Source of the DNA: Arthrobacter sp. ISL-65
GTDB taxonomy: Bacteria > Actinomycetota > Actinomycetes > Actinomycetales > Micrococcaceae
DNA length: 64,000 bases
Assembly (NCBI RefSeq): GCF_018613795.1
Contig: NZ_JAGGPN010000028.1
Location: forward strand, 62,001-126,000
Direction of reading: 5' to 3'
Positions 24,420 to 33,435 of this stretch are shown here, one piece after another (the first letter of the stretch is position 1; each line of letters begins with the position of its first letter). The notes under the pieces are model-generated. The model ran no database searches. It was not told where the DNA came from and saw only the letters and a list, made by a program, of their open reading frames with translations. The position numbers and the translations under genes are program-made.

Positions 24420-25715
24420 TCAGGCCAGCGCGTTTATGGCTTCCCGCAGCACCGGAGCCAGCCGCCGCACGCCCTCGGCAATGGCCTCCGGAGGAACGGC
24501 GCTGAAAGCAAGGCGGAGTTTGTTCGACGGGGCGTCCGAGTGCGTGAAGGCTGCGCCGGGAATGAAGACGACGCCGGCATCAATCGCCTTGTGGAGCAGG
24601 GGGTACGTGTCCACGCCCTCCGGCAGCGTCACCCAGACGAAGAATCCGCCCTGCGGCCGGGTCCAGCTGAGCCCATCGGGCATGTGCTTCTCCAGTGCCG
24701 CCAGCATCGCGTGGCACCGCTCGGCATACAGCCCGCGGTACGTCTCAATCTGGCCCTTCCAGTCGTACTCGCGGAGGTAGGCCGAGACCAGCATCTGGTT
24801 CAGAGTGGGCGGGCAGAGCGTCACTGCCTCGGAGGCCAGGTAGTAACGGCGCTGCAGGTGGGCCGGAACCAGGGCCCAGCCGATGCGCAAACCCGGGGCA
24901 AAGATCTTCGAGAACGATCCCATGTAGATGACGTCGTCGGGGTTGCCTGCGCGCAGCGGGGCCAGCGGCTCGCCGTCGAACCTCAGCAGGCCGTAAGGGT
25001 TGTCCTCCAGCACCAGGATGTTGGCACGGCGGCAGATGTCCACGATCTGCTGCCGGCGCTCCTGCGCCAGCGTGATGCCCGACGGGTTGTTGAAGTTGGG
25101 GATGGTGTAGAGGAACTTAATGTTTTTCCCGGCGGTCTGGAGCGCCGCGATCCTGGCCTCGAGAAGATCAGGCACCAGGCCGTCGTCGTCCATTGGCACG
25201 GCCTCCACCTGGACCTGGTATGCCTCGAACGTGTTCAGCGCCCCCACATAAGTGGGTTCCTCCACCAGGGCCACGTCGCCGGGGTCGCAGAACACCTTGG
25301 TGGCCACGTCCTGGGCGGACTGCGAGCCCGCGGTGATCACCACGTTCTCCGGCCGGGCGTCCAGGATGCCTTCGGCGGCCATGACTTCGCAGATCTGCGT
25401 GCGCAGTTCCTCAGTGCCCTGGCCCCCGCCGTATTGAAGCGCCGTGAGGCCGTCCTCGGCGATGATCCGTGCGGCCGTCTGGGCAAGCTTTTCGAGTGGC
25501 AGGGACTGCAGGTAGGGGCTGCCGCCGGCCAGCGAGACCAGGCCCGGTCGCATGGAGATGTCGAAAACATCCCGGACCGCCGACTGCTTGATGTTCGCGG
25601 CGCGCTCGGAGAAGAGTTCGTCGTGGCGGTGGGCTGATGTCGCAGCGCGCTCGATGGCGTCGATGGCTTCGGCGGGGAGGACGGCTGCGGCGGCGTCGAG
25701 TGTCTCGTGGGTCAC
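24420..25715 (-). CDS. PLP-dependent aminotransferase (2-aminoadipate/MocR-like catalytic domain)
   Basis: A 431-residue fold-type I aminotransferase without a DNA-binding domain. Motifs are MRPGLVSLAGGSPYLQSLP, ALQYGGGQGTEELR, YTIPNFNNPSGITLAQERR, VLEDNPYGLLRFDGE, and the PLP-lysine segment YMGSFSKIFAPGLRIGW. This is the 2-aminoadipate or valine-pyruvate-like group. GTG at 25715 is preferred; a longer in-frame version reaching 25802 would run over the upstream palindromic region. It is divergent from the isocitrate lyase/PEP mutase family gene; amino-acid degradation is likely but the substrate is unknown. Confidence 0.87.
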   Translation of the reverse strand: MTHETLDAAAAVLPAEAIDAIERAATSAHRHDELFSERAANIKQSAVRDVFDISMRPGLVSLAGGSPYLQSLPLEKLAQTAARIIAEDGLTALQYGGGQGTEELRTQICEVMAAEGILDARPENVVITAGSQSAQDVATKVFCDPGDVALVEEPTYVGALNTFEAYQVQVEAVPMDDDGLVPDLLEARIAALQTAGKNIKFLYTIPNFNNPSGITLAQERRQQIVDICRRANILVLEDNPYGLLRFDGEPLAPLRAGNPDDVIYMGSFSKIFAPGLRIGWALVPAHLQRRYYLASEAVTLCPPTLNQMLVSAYLREYDWKGQIETYRGLYAERCHAMLAALEKHMPDGLSWTRPQGGFFVWVTLPEGVDTYPLLHKAIDAGVVFIPGAAFTHSDAPSNKLRLAFSAVPPEAIAEGVRRLAPVLREAINALA

Positions 25716-25735
25716 AGTCCCAGAGTACAGCCATA

Positions 25736-25761
25736 GGTTGCTAAGTAGGCAACAGCTGTTG
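25736..25761. promoter_or_regulatory. Overlapping palindromes in the aminotransferase promoter
   Basis: GTTGC-N7-GCAAC overlaps a perfect AACAGCTGTT palindrome just upstream of the aminotransferase GTG and 80-100 bp before the divergent gene. A shared operator for the two genes is possible; no cognate regulator is adjacent. Confidence 0.4.
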
Positions 25762-25838
25762 ACCTGAATTCCGGAGGATTCGAAACTGCGGCCTTCGGGC
25801 ACCTTTACCTCCGGCAGACCAAGGCATGGAATGGAGCC

Positions 25839-26711
25839 ATGACGTCACTCGAGCCCCAGCACGCACCGTCCCAGCCCGCCAAGGCTGACGCCTTCCGTCA
25901 AATGCACGCGGGCGGTGCTGTTCCGCTGGTGCTCGTGAACGTGTGGGATGCCGCGTCGGCCCGGCTTGTGGAGAAGGCCGGGGCGCGGGCCATTGCCACC
26001 TCGAGTTCGGCCATCTCCTGGAGTCTGGGGTACCCCGATGGGAGCCACGTGCCTCCGGGCCTGGCGTTGGACGCGCTCCGCAGGATCACCGCGGCGACGA
26101 GGCTCCCGGTCACGGCGGATATCGAAGCCGGGTATGCGGGCACCGACGGCGCTTTCGACGACGGGCTGCTCCGGCAAACTGTCACGGCGGTGCTGGAGGC
26201 CGGCGCAGTGGGCGTGAACATCGAAGACTCGGGCGGGATGCGTCTCACGGACGCCGACGAGCAGGCCCGCCGGATCAGTGTGGTCCGCAGCATCGCGGCA
26301 GAGTCCGGCGTGAACCTCTTCATCAATGCCCGGACGGACACGTACCTTTCCGGGCAGTTCGGGGACTCAGCGTTCAAGGAAACGCTGGAGCGGGCGGAAC
26401 GCTGTCTGGCCGCGGGGGCCGACGGAATCTTCGTTCCCGGCGTGACAGACCTCCACATTCTGCATGAGCTCAGCAGGCGGATATCGGCGCCGCTGAATGC
26501 CCTTGCCGGCGTCGGATCGGCGTCGGTGGGCGAACTGCACGACGCCGGTGTGCGGCGGGTCAGCATCGGCGGCAATGCTGCCAAGGCGGCCTATGCGACT
26601 GTTTCCCGAGTGGCCGCCGAAATCCTGGGCGACGGTAACTGGTCAGAACTCGCCGGTTCGCCGAGCCATAGTGACATGGACGCGCTGTTCTCACCGGAAG
26701 GCGAGGGCTAG
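25839..26711 (+). CDS. Isocitrate lyase/PEP mutase family protein
   Basis: A 290-residue (beta/alpha)8 enzyme of the ICL/PEPM superfamily. VLVNVWDAASARLVEKAGARAIATSSSAISWSLG is the N-terminal signature. PVTADIEAGYAG supplies the metal-binding aspartate, GVNIEDSGG the second acidic loop, and FINARTDTY the conserved arginine. It lacks the KKCGH motif of true isocitrate lyase. Members cleave or form C-C or C-P bonds (2-methylisocitrate lyase, oxaloacetate decarboxylase, phosphonomutase); the reaction here is undetermined. Confidence 0.88.
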   Translation: MTSLEPQHAPSQPAKADAFRQMHAGGAVPLVLVNVWDAASARLVEKAGARAIATSSSAISWSLGYPDGSHVPPGLALDALRRITAATRLPVTADIEAGYAGTDGAFDDGLLRQTVTAVLEAGAVGVNIEDSGGMRLTDADEQARRISVVRSIAAESGVNLFINARTDTYLSGQFGDSAFKETLERAERCLAAGADGIFVPGVTDLHILHELSRRISAPLNALAGVGSASVGELHDAGVRRVSIGGNAAKAAYATVSRVAAEILGDGNWSELAGSPSHSDMDALFSPEGEG

Positions 26712-27631
26712 CGGAGGCCGAGAACTTCGGCCAGGGGCACGCCGCTGACGTAGATTTCCGCCCGGACGGCACCCACGGCCGTGACGGCCGTATGGGTGAG
26801 CTGTGCTTCGATCCGCGGAAGATCGCAGACGCCGCCCGGTTGCACTGCGCCGGTCAGGTTCACCACCACCGTGGTGCCGTCGAGGTACCCGGACACGTAC
26901 TGGAGCGAGGAAGCTGACAGTGCGTTGTACAGGCCGCTCGCGGGCGGGGCGCCCGGGCCGGACAGCAGCCTGCTCATGGCGGCCTGCAGTGGCTCGCTGA
27001 TGGATGAGTCGGCATGGTGCACGGCCACCAGGCTGTCGTTGCAGCCGAAGCGCACGCCGGACGTGCCGCCGTCGTCGAGTGCGACGTAGTAAACCGCAGT
27101 GCCGGCGCCAGCTTCGCCGGTCCCGGTCCCTGGCAACGTGGAAGCCGGTGCCGTGGAGCCCGTTGTGGGGCCAGGGGAATCCGGGCCGGCCGCGGCGCCC
27201 GAAGCAGGGGCCCCTGAAGCAGGCACGGGCTGCTGTCCGGCGCCGCCCGGCAGTTGTGCTTGGGTGTCCGGGCCGGCGACGCCCCCGCCCAGGCCGCCGG
27301 CAGTTTGGCCGCCGGGGTTCGAGCCTGCGGACGGAGGAGCTGAACCGGTAGCAGGAACGGGCTCGGAAACGCCGGCCGCTGTTCCCACGCCAGGGCCGGC
27401 AGCACCCTGACCAGTAGCGCCCTGGCCGGATGCTCCCGGGGCGGGTGCGCCGGTTTCCTCGGGCGGGCTCACCGGAGGCGCCGGGCGGGGTTCGGGTGCC
27501 GTGGCGGGGGCGGGCCCGGCGTCGTAAGCATTTTGCTGGAGCGGGGCGCAGGAGCCGACCCACAAGGGAAGCGTCAGGCAGAAGGCGGCAACCGCCGTCG
27601 TCAGCGGTCTGACTCCCCAGCTCGACTTCAT
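26708..27631 (-). CDS. GerMN-domain lipoprotein
   Basis: A 307-residue exported protein. The N-terminus has a basic start, hydrophobic core and lipobox WVGSC, predicting lipid anchoring at the outer face of the membrane. A ~150-residue Pro/Gly/Ala-rich linker follows. The C-terminal ~110 residues (AVYYVALDDGGTSGVRFGC to VRAEIYVSGVPLAEVLGL) match the GerMN fold found in spore germination GerM and in non-sporulating actinobacteria such as LpqB-like proteins. The role is unknown. ATG at 27631 gives the normal signal peptide; the upstream in-frame extension adds only an unlikely leader. Confidence 0.8.
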   Translation of the reverse strand: MKSSWGVRPLTTAVAAFCLTLPLWVGSCAPLQQNAYDAGPAPATAPEPRPAPPVSPPEETGAPAPGASGQGATGQGAAGPGVGTAAGVSEPVPATGSAPPSAGSNPGGQTAGGLGGGVAGPDTQAQLPGGAGQQPVPASGAPASGAAAGPDSPGPTTGSTAPASTLPGTGTGEAGAGTAVYYVALDDGGTSGVRFGCNDSLVAVHHADSSISEPLQAAMSRLLSGPGAPPASGLYNALSASSLQYVSGYLDGTTVVVNLTGAVQPGGVCDLPRIEAQLTHTAVTAVGAVRAEIYVSGVPLAEVLGLR

Positions 27632-27796
27632 GCCTGCACCGCACTCCCTGCTCCGGCACGTCCCGTACATCAACGTTACGGCGGGGCGGCGGGCCGGGGA
27701 ACGGTGCCCGGGTGTCAGTTTGGCCGCAGCTCAGTCACGGATTGGTTGCAGCAGGCCCCGGCTCTGTCCGGTCAGAGGGCATGGCCGGGAATGGCA

Positions 27797-27829
27797 CACG
27801 CCCCCGGCCACTGGAAGGCCGGGGGCGTG
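27797..27829 (-). terminator. Strong hairpin after the flavin reductase gene
   Basis: CACGCCCCCGGCC (27797-27809) pairs perfectly with GGCCGGGGGCGTG (27817-27829) across a 7-nt loop. It starts 17 bases beyond the reductase stop. No T-run follows, so it is called by stem strength and position. Confidence 0.75.
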
Positions 27830-27845
27830 CGAAGGGCGGAGTTGC

Positions 27846-28412
27846 TTAGGCGGCTGCGCCGGCGGGCTCGACGGCGGCAAGGGCAACGAAGAGTTCCTTG
27901 ATCTGCTCAACGACTTCGGCGTCGTCCTTCGGGTGGGTTTCCGCGAAGCGGACCATGGAGCCGGGGACGGCGAGCTTGGCATCCTCCAGCACACGGGCGC
28001 CGGCGATGCCAACAGCCTTGCGGGCCTCGTCCTGGGCCCAGACGCCACCGAACTGGCCAAAGGCGGTGCCGACGACGGCGGTGGGCTTGCCGGCGAGGGC
28101 GCCGGCACCATAGGGGCGTGACAGCCAGTCGATGGCGTTCTTCAGCGAGGCGGGCATGGTGCCGTTGTGCTCAGGGGTGACCAGCAGCAACGCGTCCGCC
28201 TGGCCGGCTGCCTCGCGCAGGGCGGCGGCGGCTGCCGGAACCTGGCCCTCGACGTCGATGTCCTCATTGTAGAAGGGGATGTTGCCCAGGCTCTCGTGGA
28301 TCACGATCTCGAGGCCTTCCGGGGCGTTCAGCTGGATGGCTTCGGCAAGCTTGCGGTTGTGGGAGTCGGCGCGCAGGCTTCCCACCAGGGCGAGTACGGT
28401 GCTCTTGGACAT
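27846..28412 (-). CDS. NADPH-dependent FMN reductase
   Basis: A 188-residue flavodoxin-like protein. LVGSLRADSHNRKLAEAI binds the FMN phosphate near the N-terminus; LLVTPEHNGTMPASLKNAIDWLSRP is the family signature PEYNxxxPGxLKNAIDW. Such enzymes reduce quinones, azo dyes or chromate with NAD(P)H through FMN. It starts at ATG 28412 and is divergent from a TetR gene, with a palindromic operator candidate between them, suggesting local repression. Confidence 0.92.
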   Translation of the reverse strand: MSKSTVLALVGSLRADSHNRKLAEAIQLNAPEGLEIVIHESLGNIPFYNEDIDVEGQVPAAAAALREAAGQADALLLVTPEHNGTMPASLKNAIDWLSRPYGAGALAGKPTAVVGTAFGQFGGVWAQDEARKAVGIAGARVLEDAKLAVPGSMVRFAETHPKDDAEVVEQIKELFVALAAVEPAGAAA

Positions 28413-28491
28413 GTGAACTCCTTAGGTTTGCCGCGGAACGCTCCGTGGCGAGTGGTTCTTGGAGGCGTTTAGTGCCTTCATCCAGACTAAA

Positions 28492-28505
28492 CGGACTGCG
28501 GTCCG
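28492..28505. promoter_or_regulatory. TetR operator candidate between reductase and TetR genes
   Basis: CGGAC-TGCG-GTCCG forms a perfect dyad within the 114-bp divergent promoter. A TATTAT box follows at 28508, reading toward the TetR gene. A site placed this close to both promoters is typical for self-regulating TetR repressors. Confidence 0.55.
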
Positions 28506-28526
28506 GATATTATTCCCGGGTCTAGA

Positions 28527-29162
28527 ATGCTTGGTGTGAGCCTCATCCCAATTCGTTCCGGATCCTCTCCCGCACCCTCGGCCGGCTCCGGAGCGGAACG
28601 CAGCGATGCTGCCCGGAACCGGGAGCTGCTCCTGTGCGCTGCCCGGCAGCTCGTGGAGGAATGCGGTGCCGACGGCGTGACCATGGACAAGCTGGCGGAG
28701 CGCGCAGGCGTAGGCAAGGGAACGGTGTTCCGCCGCTTCGGCAGCCGGGCCGGCCTCATGATGACCCTGCTCAGCGACGCCGAGGCCGAGTTCCAGGGCC
28801 GCTTCATGTTCGGACCGCCGCCCCTTGGCCCCGGGGCGCCGCCACTGGAACGGCTGATCGCCTTCGGCGCCGAACGTATCCGCTATGTCATGGAGTACGG
28901 CGAGCTCGCGAGGGCCGCCGAAGCGTCACTGCACAACAGGTTTGAGGCCCCCGCTGCGGTGCTCTGGCACCGCCACATTGAGCACCTGCTGGGCTCGGCG
29001 GGCTTCGACGCGGACCCGTGGCTCATGGCCATGTCCCTCAGCGCAACCCTCGAACCCGAACGGCTGCTGCACGCCGTGCGCGTGCAGCACCTTTCGCCGG
29101 AGCGGCTGGAGGAGTCCTGGCGCCAGTTGGTCACCCGCGTCGTCGGAGGTGCGGCGGGCTGA
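28527..29162 (+). CDS. TetR-family transcriptional regulator
   Basis: A 211-residue repressor. The HTH lies at about 45-70 (GVTMDKLAERAGVGKGTVFRRFGSRAGLM), with a variable ligand-binding C-terminal domain. It is divergent from the FMN reductase, which it probably controls in response to an electrophile or quinone (inference). The exact start is uncertain: ATG at 28527 lacks a clear ribosome site and lies just after the promoter -10, so a near-leaderless transcript or GTG at 28536 is possible. Confidence 0.88.
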   Translation: MLGVSLIPIRSGSSPAPSAGSGAERSDAARNRELLLCAARQLVEECGADGVTMDKLAERAGVGKGTVFRRFGSRAGLMMTLLSDAEAEFQGRFMFGPPPLGPGAPPLERLIAFGAERIRYVMEYGELARAAEASLHNRFEAPAAVLWHRHIEHLLGSAGFDADPWLMAMSLSATLEPERLLHAVRVQHLSPERLEESWRQLVTRVVGGAAG

Positions 29163-29226
29163 GGGCCGGATGCCTCACGGCTGAACGCGGCTGAACCGGG
29201 ACCGGCCCAGGGGGTAGCGTGGCACC

Positions 29227-30303
29227 ATGAGCACCGATTCCTCCACCCCCTCCACTCCCATCCGGACCGCTGTGGTGGGCTTCGGCCTGTCCGGCCGGGT
29301 ATTCCATGCGCCGCTGGTCGCGGCGGACCCGAGCTACTCGCTGGACGTCATCGCCACCTCTGACCCCGGCCGGCAGGCTGCCGCCGTCGGCCAGTACCCA
29401 GGCGTGAAAACAGTGCCCGACGGCGATGCGGTCCTTGCGCGGGCCGCTGACCTTGACCTCGTGGTGCTGGGGACGCCGCCGGCCACCCATTACCCGCTGG
29501 CGAAGGCCGCGCTCGAGGCCGGGCTCGACGTCGTCGTCGACAAGCCGTTCGCTGTGACGAGCGACCAGGGGCACGAGCTGATCGCGCTCGCTGAGCGGCT
29601 CGGGCGGGTGCTGACGGTGTTCCAGAACCGGCGTTGGGACGGAGACTACCTCACGGTCAAGGAACTGCTGGCTGAAGGGTCGCTGGGGCAGGTGACCCGG
29701 TTCGAATCACGCTTCGAACGGTGGTCGCCCGAGGTTGCCAAGGCCTGGAAGGCGGAGGCCACGGCGGCCGACGGCGGCGGTGTCCTGTTCGACCTCGGCA
29801 CCCATCTGCTGGACCAGGCACTGCAGCTCTTCGGCCCGGCAACAGTGGTCCATGCCGAGCTCCAGGCCCGGCGGCCGGGGGAAAAGACTGATGACGACTG
29901 TTTCGTGGTCCTGCGGCACGGGTCCGGCGTGCTTAGCCACCTCTGGATGAATATGCTGTGCGCCCAGCAGGGACCGCGCTACCGGGTGCTCGGCTCGGAA
30001 GGCGCGTTTACCAAGCACGGCGTGGACCCGCAGGAACCGTACATCGTGGCCGGCGGGGGACCGCTGGACGAAGAGTACGGCGTGGAAGCACCCGAGTGGG
30101 CCGGGAAGCTGGGCCGGGACGGCCACCTCGACCGGCTGTCCACGGAGCGCGGTGCCTACCCGGAGTTCTACCGGATCCTCGCGGCCAAGATCTCCGACGG
30201 CGGCACCACCTCGGCTCTGCCCGTCCCGGTAGATCCGGCCGGCCCGGTCGAAGTCCTCAAATTAATTGAAAAGGCCCGCGCGCTGGCTTCCGCGCAGGGT
30301 TAA
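29227..30303 (+). CDS. Gfo/Idh/MocA-family oxidoreductase
   Basis: A 358-residue NAD(P)-dependent dehydrogenase. It has an N-terminal Rossmann domain VGFGLSGRVFHAPLV, the diagnostic VDKPFAVTSDQGHELI (the EKP-type lysine as DKP), then a GFO_IDH_MocA_C domain (QVTRFESRFERW, GGGVLFDLGTHLLDQAL with the conserved GxxxDxGxHxxD pattern). The substrate is probably a sugar or inositol-like polyol. The FGLSGRVFHAP start is typical of the YvaA/YdgJ branch. It stands alone between the TetR and ald genes. Confidence 0.92.
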   Translation: MSTDSSTPSTPIRTAVVGFGLSGRVFHAPLVAADPSYSLDVIATSDPGRQAAAVGQYPGVKTVPDGDAVLARAADLDLVVLGTPPATHYPLAKAALEAGLDVVVDKPFAVTSDQGHELIALAERLGRVLTVFQNRRWDGDYLTVKELLAEGSLGQVTRFESRFERWSPEVAKAWKAEATAADGGGVLFDLGTHLLDQALQLFGPATVVHAELQARRPGEKTDDDCFVVLRHGSGVLSHLWMNMLCAQQGPRYRVLGSEGAFTKHGVDPQEPYIVAGGGPLDEEYGVEAPEWAGKLGRDGHLDRLSTERGAYPEFYRILAAKISDGGTTSALPVPVDPAGPVEVLKLIEKARALASAQG

Positions 30304-30441
30304 CGCACGCAACGCTGGACGACAGGCATCCGGCAGCGTGCTCCCCACCGGCACCCTAACCTCGCAAGCTCGGCTAGGGAACCCTGCCGGCGTGGGCCCA
30401 AGCACGCGGAGGATGACTGCCGTCCAGGACGGCGAGCTAGC

Positions 30442-31560
30442 TTACGCGGAGACCAGCTCGTGCCAGTCCGCCACGAGGGGCAGGTTGTGCGCCTCGGAGA
30501 CGGAGTGGTGCGCAACGTGGCCTGCGGCGATGTTCAGGCCGGCTGCGAGTGCGGGGTCCTTCTCGAAAGCGGCCTTGACGCCGAGGTTTGCCAGGGCGAC
30601 GCCGTAGCGGAGCGTGACGTTGGTCAGTGCGTAGGTGGAGGTGTTCGGGACGGCGCCGGGCATGTTGGCGACGCAGTAGAAGATCGTGTTGTGGACCTTG
30701 TACGTGGGTTCCTGGTGCGTGGTGGGGTGCGTGTCCTCGAAGCAGCCTCCCTGGTCCACGGCGATGTCCACGAGAACCGAGCCGGGCTTCATACGCGCCA
30801 CGAGTTCGTTGGTCACCAGCTTGGGGGCCTTCGCGCCGGGGATGAGCACGGAGCCGATCACGAGGTCGGCGTCCACCACGGACTTCTCGATCTCGTACTT
30901 GTTGGAGGCGACGGTCTTAAGCCGGCCCTGGTACTGGGCGTCGAGTTCGCGTAGCCGGTTGATGTTGATGTCCAGGATGGTGACGTCGGCGCCGAGGCCC
31001 AGAGCCATGGCGGCTGCGTTGGTGCCCGCGACGCCCGCGCCGAGGACCACGACCTTGGCGGGGCGGACGCCCGGGACGCCGCCGAGCAGCACGCCCTTGC
31101 CGCCGGCGGGCGCCATCAGGGAGGTCGCGCCGACCTGGACGGAGAGCCGGCCGGCTACCTCGGACATGGGTGCGAGCAGGGGCAGGGTGCGGCCTTCCTG
31201 GACGGTCTCGTAGGCGATGGCGGTGACGCCGGAGTTGATGAGCTCCTGGGTCAGCTCGGGCTCGGCGGCCAGGTGCAGGTAGGTGAAGAGGATCAGGCCC
31301 TTGCGGAAGCGGTGGTACTCGGCCTTGATGGGCTCCTTGACCTTCATCACCATGTCCGCGCGGGACCAGACCTCGTCGGCGTCGGCGACGATTTCTGCGC
31401 CAGCGATGGCGTACTCCTCGTCGGTGATGCCGGAACCCAGGCCCGCACCGCGCTCCACCAGGACCGTGTGGCCGTGGGTGCGGAATTCGTGAACGCCGGC
31501 AGCCGTGATGGCGACGCGGAATTCGTTGTTCTTGATCTCTTTGGGGATACCGATGATCAT
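30442..31560 (-). CDS. ald: Alanine dehydrogenase
   Basis: A 372-residue NAD-dependent enzyme interconverting L-alanine and pyruvate plus ammonia. Key residues align with the known enzyme: R15 (MIIGIPKEIKNNEFRVA), K75 (MVMKVKEPIK), H96 (FTYLHLAAE) and an Asp near 269 (LVDIAVDQGG). The NAD-binding motif is VVLGAGVAGTNAA. It is divergent from a PucR/AdeR-type regulator with a palindrome in the shared promoter. Expression is probably induced by alanine. Confidence 0.97.
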   Translation of the reverse strand: MIIGIPKEIKNNEFRVAITAAGVHEFRTHGHTVLVERGAGLGSGITDEEYAIAGAEIVADADEVWSRADMVMKVKEPIKAEYHRFRKGLILFTYLHLAAEPELTQELINSGVTAIAYETVQEGRTLPLLAPMSEVAGRLSVQVGATSLMAPAGGKGVLLGGVPGVRPAKVVVLGAGVAGTNAAAMALGLGADVTILDININRLRELDAQYQGRLKTVASNKYEIEKSVVDADLVIGSVLIPGAKAPKLVTNELVARMKPGSVLVDIAVDQGGCFEDTHPTTHQEPTYKVHNTIFYCVANMPGAVPNTSTYALTNVTLRYGVALANLGVKAAFEKDPALAAGLNIAAGHVAHHSVSEAHNLPLVADWHELVSA

Positions 31561-31710
31561 TTTTTGGGCTCCAGATCCGATGGCTGCAAGGCCGGAATGT
31601 GTGGGGAAGTTGTGATTCCAGAATAGATCCGGCTGTGAGGCGCACTACATGGACCGGCCGCCTCGCCGAGAGCCGGACCGCGTGTTTCCGGGGTTTTCGA
31701 AGTCCCACGT

Positions 31711-31724
31711 TCGACTATTGTCGA
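31711..31724. promoter_or_regulatory. Palindrome in the ald/regulator divergent promoter
   Basis: TCGAC-TATT-GTCGA is a perfect dyad in the 233-bp gap, about 150 bp upstream of ald and 70 bp before the regulator start. It is a reasonable binding site for the adjacent PucR/AdeR protein. Confidence 0.45.
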
Positions 31725-31793
31725 CCGCCGGGGCGTCAGGTGTCGCCTGATGTCCGTTCGCTCACGGCGCCCCGCGGGACGTAGTCTGTCAGC

Positions 31794-33011
31794 ATGCAGC
31801 AGGATGTGGAACAGCTCGTCGAACGTGTGGCCCTCAAACTGGGCCGCGGGCTGTCCCTGGAGGACCTCGACGGTTTGCTGCTCGCCTACAGCTCCAACCA
31901 GTCGCATGCGGACCGGGTGCGGGTGAACTTCCTGTTGAGCAAGCGCGTGCCGCTGGACGTCAAAAACTGGCAGCTCTCGCACGGCATCGCCACCGCAGTG
32001 CGTCCCGTGGTGGTGCCCGCCAACGAGGAGCTGGGAATGCTGGGGCGCGTCTGCGTCCCGCTTCTGGTCCGCGGGTTCCGGGTGGGTTACCTGTGGGTGC
32101 AGCTGGACCTGGAAGATCAAAGCGCGACGGCGATCCTTGCCGAGCTGCCCGACGTCCGGGACGAGCTGGACCTGCTGTCCGGACTGCTGCTGGATTCCAA
32201 CACCGCGGAATCAGAGTTCCGGCGCAGCCGTGAACGCGAGTTCCTGGCCGCCTGTGCTGGGGAAGCCAATGCCGTTGCTGCGGTGGCGGGCTGGAAGGAA
32301 GTGCAGGACCGGGGACCCTGGCAGCTGGTGACGGTTCTGGACGCGGACGGCTGGATGGCCGGTCCGGATCCCATCGCCTCGACGCTCATCCACCGCGCCG
32401 CGGCACTGCAGGCCACCATCGGCGTGGACGCTGTCCTGTTCAGTGCAGGTGCGGAGACCCACTCAGTTGTCCTCTTCCGGGAGTCCACAGGGCGCGCCAG
32501 CCAGGCGCAGGTTCTGGTTCACTACCAGTTGGAGCTCGCCAAGCGCTCCGGCAGGTCCGTCGAGCGGATCATCCTGGGAACCAGTGAGGGATTCAGCCGC
32601 ATCAAAGACATGGCCGAGGCTTACCGGCAGTCCAAGGTGGCCGCCCTGGCAGCCGCGGTTGATCCACGGCTCGGCGAGCTGGTGGATTGCCGGGCCACCG
32701 GGGTGTATCAGCTCCTGGCCTCGGCCGGCGGCGGGGCCGGGGTCTGGAGCGACGCCGGTTCGGTGAATTTCCAGGCCCTCGAGGACCACGACCGGAACGG
32801 GGAGCTGCTGCCCGTGCTGGAACTGCTCTACGACAATGACGGTTCCGTCCAGGACGTTGCCGAAAAACTGCACCTGCACCGCAGCAGTATCTACAACCGG
32901 CTGGGCCGCATCCGGCAGCTGCTGGGCGTCGATCCGCTCAAGGGGATGGTCCGGCTGGAGCTGCACGCCGCCCTGAAGGCGCGGCGCTGGGCATCAAGGC
33001 CAAGGATCTGA
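31794..33011 (+). CDS. adeR: PucR/CdaR-family regulator, AdeR-like
   Basis: A 405-residue regulator. A variable N-terminal sensing region is followed by a GGDEF-like central domain. The C-terminal PucR-type helix-turn-helix reads LELLYDNDGSVQDVAEKLHLHRSSIYNRLGRIRQLLGVDP. The divergent position beside ald mirrors Bacillus AdeR, a PucR-family activator of alanine dehydrogenase; the function is inferred from family plus context. ATG at 31794 is preceded by a weak ribosome site. It ends 17 bp before a convergent small membrane-protein gene. Confidence 0.85.
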   Translation: MQQDVEQLVERVALKLGRGLSLEDLDGLLLAYSSNQSHADRVRVNFLLSKRVPLDVKNWQLSHGIATAVRPVVVPANEELGMLGRVCVPLLVRGFRVGYLWVQLDLEDQSATAILAELPDVRDELDLLSGLLLDSNTAESEFRRSREREFLAACAGEANAVAAVAGWKEVQDRGPWQLVTVLDADGWMAGPDPIASTLIHRAAALQATIGVDAVLFSAGAETHSVVLFRESTGRASQAQVLVHYQLELAKRSGRSVERIILGTSEGFSRIKDMAEAYRQSKVAALAAAVDPRLGELVDCRATGVYQLLASAGGGAGVWSDAGSVNFQALEDHDRNGELLPVLELLYDNDGSVQDVAEKLHLHRSSIYNRLGRIRQLLGVDPLKGMVRLELHAALKARRWASRPRI

Positions 33012-33027
33012 GGCCGGGAGGAACCAA

Positions 33028-33315
33028 CTAGGCGGCGTTGCCCTCGCCGCTGGGCAGCTGCTCGGCAGGATGTTCCGTGGTCCGCTCTGCGGTCCGTTCC
33101 AGCGTGACGGCGTCGGGGAGATGTTGCGGGAGTCCCTGGAGCTGGGTGCGGAACTTGGCGACGCGGCTCTGGACCCACAGGGATACTGCCACGAAGACCA
33201 CGCAGCTGGAGGTAAAAACGGCGGTGTTGTTCAGGCCCATGATGATTCCCAAGGCAGCCGCCACACCCATGGCGACGATGCCCGCCACGATGTGCAACCC
33301 CCTGAATCTCACCAC
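33028..33315 (-). CDS. Small two-TM hypothetical protein
   Basis: A 95-residue protein with two predicted membrane helices (HIVAGIVAMGVAAALGIIMGL and FTSSCVVFVAVSLWV) and a charged C-terminal tail containing TERTAERTTEHPAEQLP. The GTG start at 33315 is the only one available and has no convincing ribosome site. The family is not recognised. Confidence 0.6.
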   Translation of the reverse strand: MVRFRGLHIVAGIVAMGVAAALGIIMGLNNTAVFTSSCVVFVAVSLWVQSRVAKFRTQLQGLPQHLPDAVTLERTAERTTEHPAEQLPSGEGNAA

Positions 33316-33435
33316 GAATAAAGAGTAACCCCGGGCGCCAGCCGGAAACCCTGGTAACGGGGGATCGTTGCTTGATCCTTATCACCCCGTCATTTTTGCG
33401 TGCGGGCCGGGACATCTACTGCCCCACGAAGGAGC

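Noticed and set aside
26708..27631. Sporulation gene suggested by the GerMN domain
   Set aside because: The domain also occurs in lipoproteins of non-sporulating actinobacteria, and no other spore gene is in the window.
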